Shown piece after piece: positions 26,732-35,462 of a stretch of 64,000 bases of DNA. Below the pieces are notes generated by a model, which did no database searches, was not told where the DNA came from, and worked only from the letters and a program-made list of their open reading frames with translations. Within the stretch, counting starts at the first letter, position 1, and every line of letters begins with the position of its first letter. The translations under genes were made by a program, and so were the position numbers. This DNA comes from Taibaiella sp. (GTDB lineage Bacteria > Bacteroidota > Bacteroidia > Chitinophagales > Chitinophagaceae), in NCBI GenBank assembly GCA_021740995.1, contig JAIOYR010000001.1:81756-145755 (forward strand), in the 5' to 3' direction.

Positions 26732-29632
26732 TTAGATTGGGATTTTTATAACTACTCTTGTCCCCGCAGCACTACCGTTTGGGTGTGTCTTGTCGGTGAT
26801 TTCTATTTTTATTTTTTCGCTTCTTCCTTTGTTCAGCAACTCCATTCTTTTTTCGCTCGCTTTTGTGGCAAATGAGCGGTATTTTTCCGTCCTTATCTTA
26901 TTCAGTTCTTCAGAGCGTTTTCTGCCTATACCATTATCGTCTATTGTTACCTGGAGTATGTTGCTGTTTCTTTCAAAGATTATGTGCAATAGCTTATCTC
27001 CGTTTTTATGCAGCAAACCATGTTTTATTGCGTTCTCTATGTATGGCTGTATAATCATTGAGGGTATTTCTATCATTTCCTTATTATCTATTCCATGAAA
27101 CTGCATGTCATATTCAAACCCGCTTTCGAAGCGCATCTTCTCCAGATCCAGGTATAGTTTCATAGTTTCGGCCTCTTCATTAAGTGATACGGTTTCAGCT
27201 TCAGACATTTCCAGAATGATGCGGGTAAGCCGCGAGAACTTGGCAAGGTAGCTGCTTGCCCGCGTCTTGTCGTTCATGAATATATATGCCTGAATAGTAT
27301 TGAGTGCATTGTAAAAAAAGTGTGGGTTCATTTGCGCGCGAATGGATGTTAACATAGACTTTCCCAGCTCCTGCTCCAGTTGCATACTCTTTTTCTGCGC
27401 CTCCAACTTATTTATTCTAACGTTTATTTTCCTTTTATAGTAAACCAATATCAGTGTAAACACAACCAGCAGGCAAATCAGATAGAACCACCATTGCTTC
27501 CAGAAAGCAGGCTGAATACTGAATTGTATTTTTTTAACAATGCTGCCATATTCACCCAGTTTGAAGGAAAGTGTGTAGCTGCCATTGGCAAGGGCCGGGA
27601 ACTGTAGCAAACGGCTGCCCTTCGTTATTTCCTTCCACTCGTTATCGTTGAGCTTGTAATACACACCTGCTTGCACTACCGTGCCAAAGTCAAGTACAGA
27701 AAAGCTGATAGTAATATTGTTCTCGAAGTAGTTGAGTTCATTGTTCCCATCTGCACTTATGGGTTTGCCATTTGCGGTAACGCTATTAATGTAGAAGAGT
27801 GCCGGTTTTCTTTTCGTTTTATATCCTTGATTATTGAGGGATATTATTCCCTCATTGGTCACTACATATAGCTTCTCTTTGTCTTTTAGTATATCGTTTA
27901 TACCGTTGATGTCTATACTGATTTCTATTCGCTCTATTGAGTCGTTGATGGTATTCAGTTTGTATAGATTGCCTTCGCCAAACAGGTATAGCTCATTACC
28001 AAAACGCTTCATAATCGAAATGTCCTTTAGCGGCAGATTCTTACAACTCGCAACTGCTCCGGATGGCGTATAAGGGATTTTCAGCACAAGCCCCATAGAG
28101 GTAAGTGCATACAATACTCCGTTTACTGCCTGTAGGGAATTTGCGAATACAGATTGCCCATTTGGAGTAATTGTTGACACCGCATGAGGAGATACACAAT
28201 AGACACCTTTATTTGTGGCGAAAAATATTTGCCTGTTTTGGGCATCATAGGTTACAGATTTTCCCCTAACCAGATTTATCAATGGAGTTATGTCGGGATA
28301 TCTTGTATTCTTCTCACTATTATTCAAACTATCCCAGACAGATTTTTCGGAATTGCTGCTGGAGTGGTTTTTCATAAAACCGCAAAAGACACTGGAGGCA
28401 AAAGCGTAATACTTATTGTCGAGCCGAACCACCTCTTTCAGCGCTATAATTTTCTTATGTTCATATTTTTTGCCCGCTACTGATGTTAGCGTAAACCCCA
28501 GAGATGAGTAGATTGCATATTGTGAGTCAGCATACAGATAGTAGATACTGCTATTGCCTGGGTCGCTGCTCACCACCATCGAGTTTTCAAAATTTTGGTT
28601 CACATGCAATAGCTTTCCTTTTTGCGTTGCCGCAAAATATCCATCCCTCGCCACCACTATTTTGTTAATAGTAAAAGTCTCGGTTGGGAACAGTATGTTT
28701 TTCATGTCCGGCACTATAAACAAACCTTCATTAGTAGTAGAGAACCAAATATTGTTTTGACGGTCTTTGATTACTCCGGAAACACTCTTACCATTGAAGT
28801 AGGCTGCTTTTCTTTCCCCCGATGCATCCTCTATGGCATATGTGAAACTGCCTGTTGGGCTGTTGATAAAAATGCTGCTGTCGATAGCGGAGACATGCTG
28901 TATTGTCATTTGCCCCTGAATCGATATTTTTTTTACCAGCTTTAGGTTCTTGTCATAACAGTAGAACCCTTTTTCGGCACTGTTGCCAGATGTAATATAC
29001 ACTCCGTCAGGGGCTGCATACATATTGTGCAATACTCCTTTTTCAGATGTCGGTATTTTGCAGGAGGTAAGGCTAAGATCATCTGAAATTTTGTAAAGAA
29101 TATTTTCTGAAAGCATGTAGTAAGCATTGCTGGAACTTACTGTATTTATCCAGGTGGTTACAGGTATGTCCAGAGATTTCACATGCTTCAGAGTGGCGAT
29201 GTCGTATATGTCTGCCCCCTTGTTGGTGGTGATATACAGATAGTGGGTGCTGATGCCAAAAGGTAGGTAATAATATGGGGTGTTTTGATTGATAGATTTC
29301 AGTTTGCCACTGTCGGTATAATACAGGTATCCATCAAAGTTTTCGTACCATATTCTTCCATACTTGTCTTCCCGTATGCAACTGCCGGGCAGCGATGTTT
29401 GCTCGGTAGACTTGTAAGATACAAACTCAAAGCCATCATATCGGCAGAGCCCCTCGCCAGTGGCCATCCACATAAAACCTTTACTATCCTGAAAGACATT
29501 ATACACTGCGTCAGATGGTAGTCCGTCCTGCCGGTTCAGTTTCAGATAGCAGGGGTGCTGCGCCTGTGCAGTAGCCGCAAAGAACAGTAACAACAACAGG
29601 AAGAACCAATTTATCTTTTTTACAGAGCGCAT
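26732..29632 (-). CDS. Two-component propeller sensor kinase (Reg_prop / Y_Y_Y / His_kinase)
   Basis: 966 aa. Signal peptide ('LLLFFAATAQAQ'), then a long periplasmic beta-propeller opened by 'LNRQDGLPSDAVYNVFQDSK' with Reg_prop blades such as 'DKYGRIWYENFDGYLYY', a Y_Y_Y-like domain around 'GVYYKLNDNEWKEI', one membrane helix ('WWFYLICLLVVFTLILVYY') and a LytS-type kinase: 'RAQMNPHFFYNALNTIQ' (phospho-acceptor His), 'PSMIIQPYIENAIKHGL' (N-box) and 'IDDNGIGR'. It senses an unknown external signal and should phosphorylate the LytTR regulator encoded downstream. Confidence 0.93.
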   Translation of the reverse strand: MRSVKKINWFFLLLLLFFAATAQAQHPCYLKLNRQDGLPSDAVYNVFQDSKGFMWMATGEGLCRYDGFEFVSYKSTEQTSLPGSCIREDKYGRIWYENFDGYLYYTDSGKLKSINQNTPYYYLPFGISTHYLYITTNKGADIYDIATLKHVKSLDIPVTTWINTVSSSNAYYMLSENILYKISDDLSLTSCKIPTSEKGVLHNMYAAPDGVYITSGNSAEKGFYCYDKNLKLVKKISIQGQMTIQHVSAIDSSIFINSPTGSFTYAIEDASGERKAAYFNGKSVSGVIKDRQNNIWFSTTNEGLFIVPDMKNILFPTETFTINKIVVARDGYFAATQKGKLLHVNQNFENSMVVSSDPGNSSIYYLYADSQYAIYSSLGFTLTSVAGKKYEHKKIIALKEVVRLDNKYYAFASSVFCGFMKNHSSSNSEKSVWDSLNNSEKNTRYPDITPLINLVRGKSVTYDAQNRQIFFATNKGVYCVSPHAVSTITPNGQSVFANSLQAVNGVLYALTSMGLVLKIPYTPSGAVASCKNLPLKDISIMKRFGNELYLFGEGNLYKLNTINDSIERIEISIDINGINDILKDKEKLYVVTNEGIISLNNQGYKTKRKPALFYINSVTANGKPISADGNNELNYFENNITISFSVLDFGTVVQAGVYYKLNDNEWKEITKGSRLLQFPALANGSYTLSFKLGEYGSIVKKIQFSIQPAFWKQWWFYLICLLVVFTLILVYYKRKINVRINKLEAQKKSMQLEQELGKSMLTSIRAQMNPHFFYNALNTIQAYIFMNDKTRASSYLAKFSRLTRIILEMSEAETVSLNEEAETMKLYLDLEKMRFESGFEYDMQFHGIDNKEMIEIPSMIIQPYIENAIKHGLLHKNGDKLLHIIFERNSNILQVTIDDNGIGRKRSEELNKIRTEKYRSFATKASEKRMELLNKGRSEKIKIEITDKTHPNGSAAGTRVVIKIPI

Positions 29633-29695
29633 TTTTACAGACTGATTGCAAAGATAAAATCTGACACAAATAACAGGACCTTATTTTATGAATAC

Positions 29696-29726
29696 CCGTT
29701 TTAAGGGTATGAATGCCCTGTTAAGG
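29696..29726. promoter_or_regulatory. Direct repeat with 20-bp period, possible LytTR binding site
   Basis: CCGTTTTAAGG and CCCTGTTAAGG match at 9 of 11 positions and start exactly 20 bp apart; a further TTAAAG follows 10 bp later. The core GTTAAG resembles sites of known LytTR regulators such as AgrA. It lies in the gap between the sensor kinase and the divergent T9SS gene. Function inferred. Confidence 0.4.
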
Positions 29727-29912
29727 CACATTAAAGCCCATAAGCAGCAGTTATATGATTTAAAATACACAGCAGGTTGCCGAAAGGCTGATGTAAATGC
29801 TCGTAAACCCAAAACGGGGGTTTGTAAGACCGGATCGGTCATTGGTAAAACACATCAGCTGATGCCCGACTATTCCGCCCACCTTTGCTCTGAACAAAAA
29901 AACAGCCTAACA

Positions 29913-31832
29913 ATGAAAAAGACAATTACAAAAGGTTTAGTGGTATTGGCGCTGGCAATGCCTGTATGTGCAAGTGCACAGTCATCGCCTACATTCGAGT
30001 GGGGGCAGAAGGTAGGACGCCCGATAACTCCGTGCAACAACTCATCATTTGCATCTGCGGTGGATGCCGCCGGCAATGTTTACACTACCGGTAGATTTCA
30101 GGACACTACCGATTTCGACCCGGGTGCGGGCACAGTTACGCTTACTCCGGCAAGCACATTTAATTGTGCTTATGTAAATAAGACTGACCCTAACGGCAAC
30201 CTGATATGGGCAAAGGCTTTTACAGGTGTGGGCGATGCTTTTGGGCGTGCTGTAGCGGTAGATGATACCGGTAACGTATATGTTACCGGCAGTTTTACAG
30301 GTACTATTGATTTCGACCCCGGCACAGGAGTAAGTAACCGCACGTCTGCAGGTGCGGAAGATTATTTCCGGGTGACGCTAAATCCGTCAGGAAATTTTAT
30401 ATCTGCTACTTCGGGTGGCGGAGGGGGGCAGGAATTGGGTACAGCCATTGCCACTGACCATTCCGGCAACCTCTACATCTCTTACGATCTTGCAGGAAGC
30501 GCTGCCAGAAACGTAGCAATAATAAAAGGTAGCGGAGGAGTGGTAGCATGGACGTATCAGATGTCTGGTTCGGGTAGTGGATACTGCTACGGTTCGAACA
30601 AAATTGCACTGGATGCTGCAGGTAACGTTTATGTAACAGGATTCTTCAGAGGATCTATTAATTTTAACCCTGCAGGTAGTGCCTGGAGAAATAGCACGTT
30701 GGCTGGCACTCCGCCTAGCCTTTCACCTTCTAATGATATCTACATCCTAAAAATAACCGCATCTGGTGTTTTTGCATGGGTACAAACTATCGGCGGCACA
30801 GGTGCACTTCAAGGTCAGGGTATTGTTGCTGATGCTGCGGGCAATACCTACTCTGTAGGTCGTTTTATAGGAACAAGTGTTGATTTTGACCCGGGCAGTG
30901 GAAGTGCTTCTTTGTCTGCTACGAATACCAATGGATATATACTGAAGCTGGATGCAGACGGAAATTTCAAGTGGGTAAAGCAGGTTTCTTCGGGGAGTTT
31001 CTGTGATGCAAGAAGCGTTGATATAGATAATCTCGGAAATTTTTATGTAAGCGGTGACTTCACTGGTACTTACTCGCTGCCATGGGCTTCGGTGGGTCCG
31101 TTTTCTGGCGGGTCAGCTACTTCTGATGGTTATATTCTGAAGATAGATACGGCTGGAACGCTGGGATGGAATGGCACGCTGGCGGTTTCGGCAAGTACCG
31201 CGCGCAATACCCTGTCTTCTATAACTGTAACTGGCGATGGCAATATCTACGCTACATGCTCATTTAGCGGTACGGTAGATTTCGATCCAGGTGCAGGTGT
31301 TGCCAATTTCACTCCCGGATCAGACATGGATTTGGGTCTGATAAAGCTGAAACAATGCTTTCTTAATGATGCGGTGAGCCTTGCAGGCACTACCATTACA
31401 GCAACTATGGCAGGCGTGTCTTACCAGTGGATAGACTGCGCGGGTAATACCCCGGTAGGAGGTGCTACCACACAAAACTTTACACCGGCGGTCACAGGCA
31501 ACTATGCCGTTGTTATTACCTCCGGTTCATGTACAGATACCTCTGTATGTACCATGGTAACGATACCTACCGCTGCTGTTACTGATCTTAACGGTACAAA
31601 TCAGGTATCAGTATATCCCAATCCGGCAACAAACATGGTAACCATTGCCAACCTGGCTGCCGGTAGCAGGATAACAATACTGGACATTACCGGCAAAACT
31701 GTTTATCAAAACACATCTTCTGGTACTGCTATGAATATCACTACATCCCACCTTTCAGCAGGTCTTTATGTGGTTAAGATTACAGACAACAGTGAGCAAA
31801 CGTCGGTTAAAAAACTTGTGGTGAACAGATAA
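29913..31832 (+). CDS. Secreted repeat protein (SBBP-like propeller) with T9SS sorting domain
   Basis: 639 aa from the ATG at 29913 ('MKKTITKGLVVLALAMPVCASAQ', a clean signal peptide); the track start at 29688 adds 75 residues with no signal and is rejected. The body holds about eight repeats with 'DAAGNVYTTGRF..T.DFDPG', the SBBP/beta-propeller pattern. After a linker ('VSYQWIDCAGNTPVGG', PKD/Ig-like) comes a T9SS type A domain: 'QVSVYPNPATNMVTI', 'ITILDITGKTVYQ', 'HLSAGLYVVKI'. Divergent from the propeller kinase/LytTR pair, so it may be a target of that pair. Its upstream region resembles those of the two peptide genes behind it. Confidence 0.85.
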   Translation: MKKTITKGLVVLALAMPVCASAQSSPTFEWGQKVGRPITPCNNSSFASAVDAAGNVYTTGRFQDTTDFDPGAGTVTLTPASTFNCAYVNKTDPNGNLIWAKAFTGVGDAFGRAVAVDDTGNVYVTGSFTGTIDFDPGTGVSNRTSAGAEDYFRVTLNPSGNFISATSGGGGGQELGTAIATDHSGNLYISYDLAGSAARNVAIIKGSGGVVAWTYQMSGSGSGYCYGSNKIALDAAGNVYVTGFFRGSINFNPAGSAWRNSTLAGTPPSLSPSNDIYILKITASGVFAWVQTIGGTGALQGQGIVADAAGNTYSVGRFIGTSVDFDPGSGSASLSATNTNGYILKLDADGNFKWVKQVSSGSFCDARSVDIDNLGNFYVSGDFTGTYSLPWASVGPFSGGSATSDGYILKIDTAGTLGWNGTLAVSASTARNTLSSITVTGDGNIYATCSFSGTVDFDPGAGVANFTPGSDMDLGLIKLKQCFLNDAVSLAGTTITATMAGVSYQWIDCAGNTPVGGATTQNFTPAVTGNYAVVITSGSCTDTSVCTMVTIPTAAVTDLNGTNQVSVYPNPATNMVTIANLAAGSRITILDITGKTVYQNTSSGTAMNITTSHLSAGLYVVKITDNSEQTSVKKLVVNR

Positions 31833-31915
31833 GACAGGATATTTTCTATCACTATGAAAATGTGTTTGCATTCAGGCCACAATCTTTGATAAGGCAGGTT
31901 TAAAACACAAGTTGA

Positions 31916-31953
31916 AAAGAGGTGGTTACTTTATTGTTTCCGCCTCTTTTTCA
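31916..31953 (+). terminator. Terminator after the T9SS cargo gene
   Basis: AAAGAGGTGG pairs with CCGCCTCTTT (one G-T), 14-nt loop, followed by TTC and a T6 run. Its place relative to the first peptide gene corresponds to the next terminator's place relative to the second, so it is also part of the duplicated unit. Confidence 0.75.
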
Positions 31954-32011
31954 TTTTTTATTACAATGCCATTTTAGGCGAAATTGAAAACACTGTGAAA
32001 TCCCTTTACAA

Positions 32012-32092
32012 ACTCAAACGCCAGTTTCGTATACTCAAAAAGGGCTTACATATATTGGTCTCCAATACCCACTCACATTTGTTTCATCTTTG
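32012..32092 (+). promoter_or_regulatory. Regulatory region of peptide gene 1 (ACTCAAA repeat, CTTTG box)
   Basis: ACTCAAA occurs at 32012 and again at 32033, a period of exactly 21 bp. A -7-like box CATCTTTG ends at 32092. The first repeat is 75 nt before the TCTTTG. There is no standard -33 element, which would fit a promoter that depends on an activator. Confidence 0.45.
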
Positions 32093-32119
32093 TATAGAAC
32101 AATTAACAACACCAGGAAT

Positions 32120-32206
32120 ATGAAAAAGAAAATATTCGAAATCGCAGTTGCAAGTATTGGGTTTATGACGGTCACTATGCTCATAGCTGGTACTGTATCT
32201 GCCTAG
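32120..32206 (+). CDS. 28-aa membrane or exported peptide, copy 1
   Basis: Too short for the ORF track. ATG at 32120, TAG at 32204. The peptide starts MKKKIFEIAVAS, has a hydrophobic core and ends in GTVSA, so it looks like a signal peptide with nothing after it. Copy 2, 459 bp downstream, has the same length and shares 13 or so positions including MKKKIF.IA.AS..FM. Conservation of frame, length and charge pattern, together with a conserved upstream region, argues that it is translated. It could be a signalling peptide, a small membrane regulator or toxin, or a relic of a secreted-protein gene. Function unknown. Confidence 0.5.
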   Translation: MKKKIFEIAVASIGFMTVTMLIAGTVSA

Positions 32207-32383
32207 GCGGTCTTTTCGGTACATTGCCTAAAGGTTGTTCCGGCACAGGTTGTCTTATGGATTTTCTTGGCTCATTCTTTAATCAATACTGATAAATGAA
32301 GATGTTGCCTGTCACTATGAAAAGCGGTTGCATCAGGGCTGCAAGTGGTTTAAGCAGTTCCTTTAGTCAATACCCCTAGTAGG

Positions 32384-32416
32384 GAGGCAGTGCCAATTAT
32401 GGTGCTGCCTCTTTTT
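32384..32416 (+). terminator. Terminator between the two peptide genes
   Basis: Eleven-pair stem GAGGCAGTGCC/GGTGCTGCCTC with two G-T pairs and an AATTAT loop, followed by T5. It would end the first peptide transcript. Confidence 0.8.
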
Positions 32417-32470
32417 GGTTGTCAACCTTCAAGCAGTGCAGATATCTGTACCATTTGGCACCCTTTATAA

Positions 32471-32551
32471 ACCCAAATACACGTTTCATGAACTCAAACA
32501 GGCCTTACGTATATTGGTCCATAAAACACTCGCGCTTTTGAGTCACCTTTG
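32471..32551 (+). promoter_or_regulatory. Regulatory region of peptide gene 2 (ACYCAAA repeat, CTTTG box)
   Basis: ACCCAAA at 32471 and ACTCAAA at 32492 are again 21 bp apart, and CACCTTTG ends at 32551, 75 nt from the first repeat to CCTTTG as in copy 1. The conserved block TTACGTATATTGGTC lies between. Confidence 0.45.
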
Positions 32552-32578
32552 TTATGTACAATTCAAAAACGACCAAAA

Positions 32579-32665
32579 ATGAAAAAGAAAATATTCACAA
32601 TCGCGATAGCAAGTGTTTGCTTTATGGCAGTAAGTATATTTATTGCAAGCAGTGTAAATGTGTAA
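32579..32665 (+). CDS. 28-aa membrane or exported peptide, copy 2
   Basis: ATG at 32579, TAA at 32663; starts MKKKIFTIAIASVCFM and ends IASSVNV. Same length as copy 1. Several differences are conservative (V/I, M/I, L/I), as expected for a translated hydrophobic peptide under selection. It carries a Cys in the core and lacks the Ala-x-Ala-like end of copy 1. A G/C-rich inverted repeat at 32740-32765 follows. Function unknown. Confidence 0.5.
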   Translation: MKKKIFTIAIASVCFMAVSIFIASSVNV

Positions 32666-32739
32666 TCTGATTATTAAAGATGCACACCTTTAAACAATTG
32701 AACTTTATTGATATTTTGAACTAGTTGATAGGACCTGCA

Positions 32740-32765
32740 GGCGACCCTATTTCTATGGGGTCGCC
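32740..32765. repeat. Inverted repeat GGCGACCC/GGGTCGCC
   Basis: Perfect 8-bp arms with a 10-nt spacer, no T tract. It occupies the place where the terminator stands after peptide gene 1 and may be its degenerate or functional counterpart. Confidence 0.5.
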
Positions 32766-32805
32766 AGAAGCAGGAATTTACCGCCTTATGCAAAGTACTC
32801 CCAAT

Positions 32806-32832
32806 AAATCGCCGGCGAGATGCCGGCGATTT
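32806..32832. terminator. Bidirectional terminator before rlmD
   Basis: Perfect 11-pair stem AAATCGCCGGC/GCCGGCGATTT with loop GAGAT, T-rich on one side and A-rich on the other. It separates the peptide array from the convergent rlmD. Confidence 0.85.
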
Positions 32833-32872
32833 TATTAAGTGCAGTTTCCTGCGTCATGCATTGTAGTTAGCT

Positions 32873-34363
32873 TTATCTCAGCTCCAGCAGTGCCACATTC
32901 TCTATATGGTGGGTATGCGGAAACATATCTACCGGTTGCAGTCGGGTAATGCGGTAGTCGGCGTCCAGTAGTTGCAGGTCGCGTGCCTGTGTGGCAGGGT
33001 TGCAGCTTACATACACCACTTTAGGTGCGCGCATTTTCAGTAGTTGTTGCACTAGTTTTTCGGTCATTCCGGCGCGCGGCGGGTCGGTGATTATTACATC
33101 GGGTCTGCCATGTTCCGCAAAGAAGTCGTCAGTGCATATTTTTTCCACATCGCCCGCATAAAACTTACAATGGCTGAGGCCATTCATTGCAGCGTTGATG
33201 TAAGCATCTTTAATAGCATCTTCTACAAGTTCTATACCTATTACTTTTTTGGCGCCGGCCGAGCAGAATATACCTATACTCCCTGTGCCGCAATAAAGGT
33301 CGTAAAGAGTCTCTGTACCTGTGAGGCCGGCAAAATCGCGAGCCACCCTATACAGTGCTTCTGCCTGATAGGTATTGGTCTGGAAGAATGATTTAGGGGA
33401 TATCTTGAACCGGAAATTTTCCAGCTTTTCTTCTATGTGGTCTTTGCCATACCAGCAGTGTACTTCCAGGTCGTGAATGGTGTCATTCATCTTGGGGTTG
33501 ATGGTGTATTGCAGGGATGTGATACCAGGTACGTTTTCGAGTATGTGTTGCAGCATTGCTTCCCGTGCTGCGGTGTCTTCGTTGTGCAGCACCACGTTCA
33601 CCAGTATCTCTCCGGTAGTCGCCACTCTTATTATCACATTGCGCAGCCACCCAGTGTGTGCTTTGAAGTCGTAGTATGGCATATTGCGCGCCATCGTATA
33701 CTCGCGCAGCACAGACAGCAGCTTGTTCGTAGGGTCTTGCTGCAGGTAGCAGGTATGTATCTCTACTACCTTGTCGAACAGGCCCGGTGCATGAAAGCCC
33801 AGTGCCGGCTCAGGTGTAAACTTCTCGTCGCGCTCGCCAATCTCTTCGAAGGTTCGGTACCGGCTGGCAGAGAAGGTGAATTCCAGTTTGTTGCGGTAGT
33901 ATCGCTCCCGCGGACTACCTATTATTGGCTGCATTTCAGGCAGTTCCACATGGCCTATACGCAGCAGTTGGTCTGCAACCTGCTGCTGTTTGTATATCAG
34001 TTGCTGTGGGTAGGGCAGCATCTGCCACTTGCACCCGCCACATACCCCGAAGTGCTGACAAAACGGCTCTATGCGCTGTGGCGATGGCTGCACCAGGCGC
34101 GTAGTGCGTCCCTGAGCCCAGCTTTTCTTGTCTTTGATAATGACTGCATCAATCACATCGCCTGGAATGGCATTGTCTACAAACAGTACTTTGCCGTCTT
34201 CAAGACGGGCAATGCTTTTGCCTTCGGCCGCATAAGACTCTATTGTAATATTGAGTAAAGGTGCTTGTTTTTTCTTTTTTCTGGACAAAGTTACCGGGAT
34301 TTGGCAGCGAAGGTAACGGTTTTTGAAAAAGTGAAGATGGAAATGGTGAAGGGCTAAGCCCAA
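32873..34363 (-). CDS. rlmD: 23S rRNA (uracil-5-)-methyltransferase RumA/RlmD family
   Basis: 496 aa as listed. A TRAM domain starts at about residue 36 ('IESYAAEGKSIARLEDGKVL'), followed by an Fe-S cluster set ('CQHFGVCGGCKWQ') and a SAM methyltransferase with 'LYDLYCGTGSIGIF', 'ITDPPRAGM' and 'VYVSCNPATQARDL' (catalytic Cys). It methylates uracil in 23S rRNA. The start is uncertain: the first 25 residues look non-native and there is no ATG between them and TRAM; a TTG at 34288 (471 aa) is a good alternative. RlmD versus RlmCD specificity cannot be decided here. Confidence 0.88.
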   Translation of the reverse strand: MGLALHHFHLHFFKNRYLRCQIPVTLSRKKKKQAPLLNITIESYAAEGKSIARLEDGKVLFVDNAIPGDVIDAVIIKDKKSWAQGRTTRLVQPSPQRIEPFCQHFGVCGGCKWQMLPYPQQLIYKQQQVADQLLRIGHVELPEMQPIIGSPRERYYRNKLEFTFSASRYRTFEEIGERDEKFTPEPALGFHAPGLFDKVVEIHTCYLQQDPTNKLLSVLREYTMARNMPYYDFKAHTGWLRNVIIRVATTGEILVNVVLHNEDTAAREAMLQHILENVPGITSLQYTINPKMNDTIHDLEVHCWYGKDHIEEKLENFRFKISPKSFFQTNTYQAEALYRVARDFAGLTGTETLYDLYCGTGSIGIFCSAGAKKVIGIELVEDAIKDAYINAAMNGLSHCKFYAGDVEKICTDDFFAEHGRPDVIITDPPRAGMTEKLVQQLLKMRAPKVVYVSCNPATQARDLQLLDADYRITRLQPVDMFPHTHHIENVALLELR

Positions 34364-34449
34364 ATGCTATTTCTCTAGAATATTCTCAACAAAAATGTAT
34401 CTTGTGATAAACAAAAAAAGTTTTCACTCACTAATAGTTATAGTAAAAC

Positions 34450-35391
34450 ATGGCTCACTTAAAACTAAAAGCAATATTGCTGGCACTGTTGTGCACTGGT
34501 GCCTTTAGTGCGATAGCACAAACCGGAAGTGCAGAGATAAAAAATATGATAGGCCAGGCAAATCAGATGGCAGACGAAGACGAATATAGGCAAATGATGA
34601 AAAGTGCAGACTCGTTCGCCAGAAAAGTAAATAACGTGGAGGGGCAGGCAAGGGTGAACCAGGCGTTGGCAGGGCATTTTTACGAAAAAGATGCAGATGA
34701 AAGTATAAAATACCAACAGAAGGCTTACCGCCTGCTGGTGACAGCAGGCTATAAAGATGAAGCAGCTTCCAGCCTTTTGAATATCGCCACTGCCTATGAG
34801 GAATATAAGAAGGATTATGATGAGGCGCTGAAATTTTCGAAACGTGCACTTAATGCCTATGTGGAATTGAAAGACACTTTGGGGCAGGCTAATGTTCATA
34901 AATATATAGGTGTGCTGCATGGCAAAATGCGCAACTTCGACGATGCAAAGAAGAGTGTAGCAAAGGCGGTGCAATACTACACCATAAAGGACAATCCACC
35001 GGGACTTGCGGTTAGCTATCACAATTTGGCATTGGTATATGAGGAGGAGCGGGAGTACGATTCATCCATAGCATTATTGCTGCGGGCCAAAGATATCTGG
35101 AGCAAGAGGCCTGACAATCCTAATAATGCTGCGTCACGTATATATGGCTGCAACAACCAGTTGATTAGAATATATACCAAGGCTAAAAAGATGAGTGAAG
35201 CGGAGGCTATGGTAAAAGAAAATGAGCCGGTAGATGGAACAAAGTTTCATTACACAGGACAGTTTAATTTTTACAAAGAAGCCCGTGATTTCTACACCAA
35301 AAACAAAGACAAAGAAAACGCAAACATATACAAGGATAAGTATAACGAAATGCGCGAAGGACTGAAAGCCGAAGGTAAAAAGGTGGATTGA
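34450..35391 (+). CDS. Secreted TPR-repeat protein
   Basis: 313 aa. Signal peptide ('LCTGAFSAIAQ') and then about six TPR units: 'QARVNQALAGHFYEK', 'DEAASSLLNIATAYEEYKKD', 'GQANVHKYIGVLHGKMRNFD', 'GLAVSYHNLALVYEEEREYD'. The pattern is like the periplasmic TPR sensor part of Bacteroidota kinases, but no membrane helix, kinase or DNA-binding domain follows. Probably a periplasmic scaffold. A strong terminator follows its stop, so it is a single-gene unit. Confidence 0.78.
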   Translation: MAHLKLKAILLALLCTGAFSAIAQTGSAEIKNMIGQANQMADEDEYRQMMKSADSFARKVNNVEGQARVNQALAGHFYEKDADESIKYQQKAYRLLVTAGYKDEAASSLLNIATAYEEYKKDYDEALKFSKRALNAYVELKDTLGQANVHKYIGVLHGKMRNFDDAKKSVAKAVQYYTIKDNPPGLAVSYHNLALVYEEEREYDSSIALLLRAKDIWSKRPDNPNNAASRIYGCNNQLIRIYTKAKKMSEAEAMVKENEPVDGTKFHYTGQFNFYKEARDFYTKNKDKENANIYKDKYNEMREGLKAEGKKVD

Positions 35392-35423
35392 TATTTGCTT
35401 AGGACTTTTATAATTTAAAACGC

Positions 35424-35459
35424 ACCCCACTTTGTTATGCAGAGTGGGGTATTTTTTTT
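35424..35459 (+). terminator. Terminator of the TPR gene
   Basis: ACCCCACT pairs with AGTGGGGT, followed by A and eight T; 32 nt after the stop. Confidence 0.88.
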
Positions 35460-35462
35460 GGG

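Larger units (their letters stand above)
31848..32740. repeat. Tandem duplication of a ~460-bp unit carrying small peptide genes
   Basis: Two adjacent diverged units (about 31848-32300 and 32311-32740). Each has, in order, a 'TCACTATGAAAA' start, a G/C-rich terminator, an ACYCAAA direct repeat, a 'TTACRTATATTGGTC' block, a YCTTTG box and a 28-codon ORF beginning MKKKIF. The two ATGs are 459 bp apart and the repeat-to-box distance is identical. Confidence 0.75.

Noticed and set aside
29688-29912. N-terminal extension of the T9SS cargo ORF
   Set aside because: The extension has no protein-like features, and a perfect signal peptide starts at 29913; the region holds promoter-like elements instead.
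34286-34293. Minus-strand TAACTTTG as the rlmD promoter
   Set aside because: It lies at or downstream of the only workable start codons of rlmD, so using it would leave the gene without a start before the TRAM domain.
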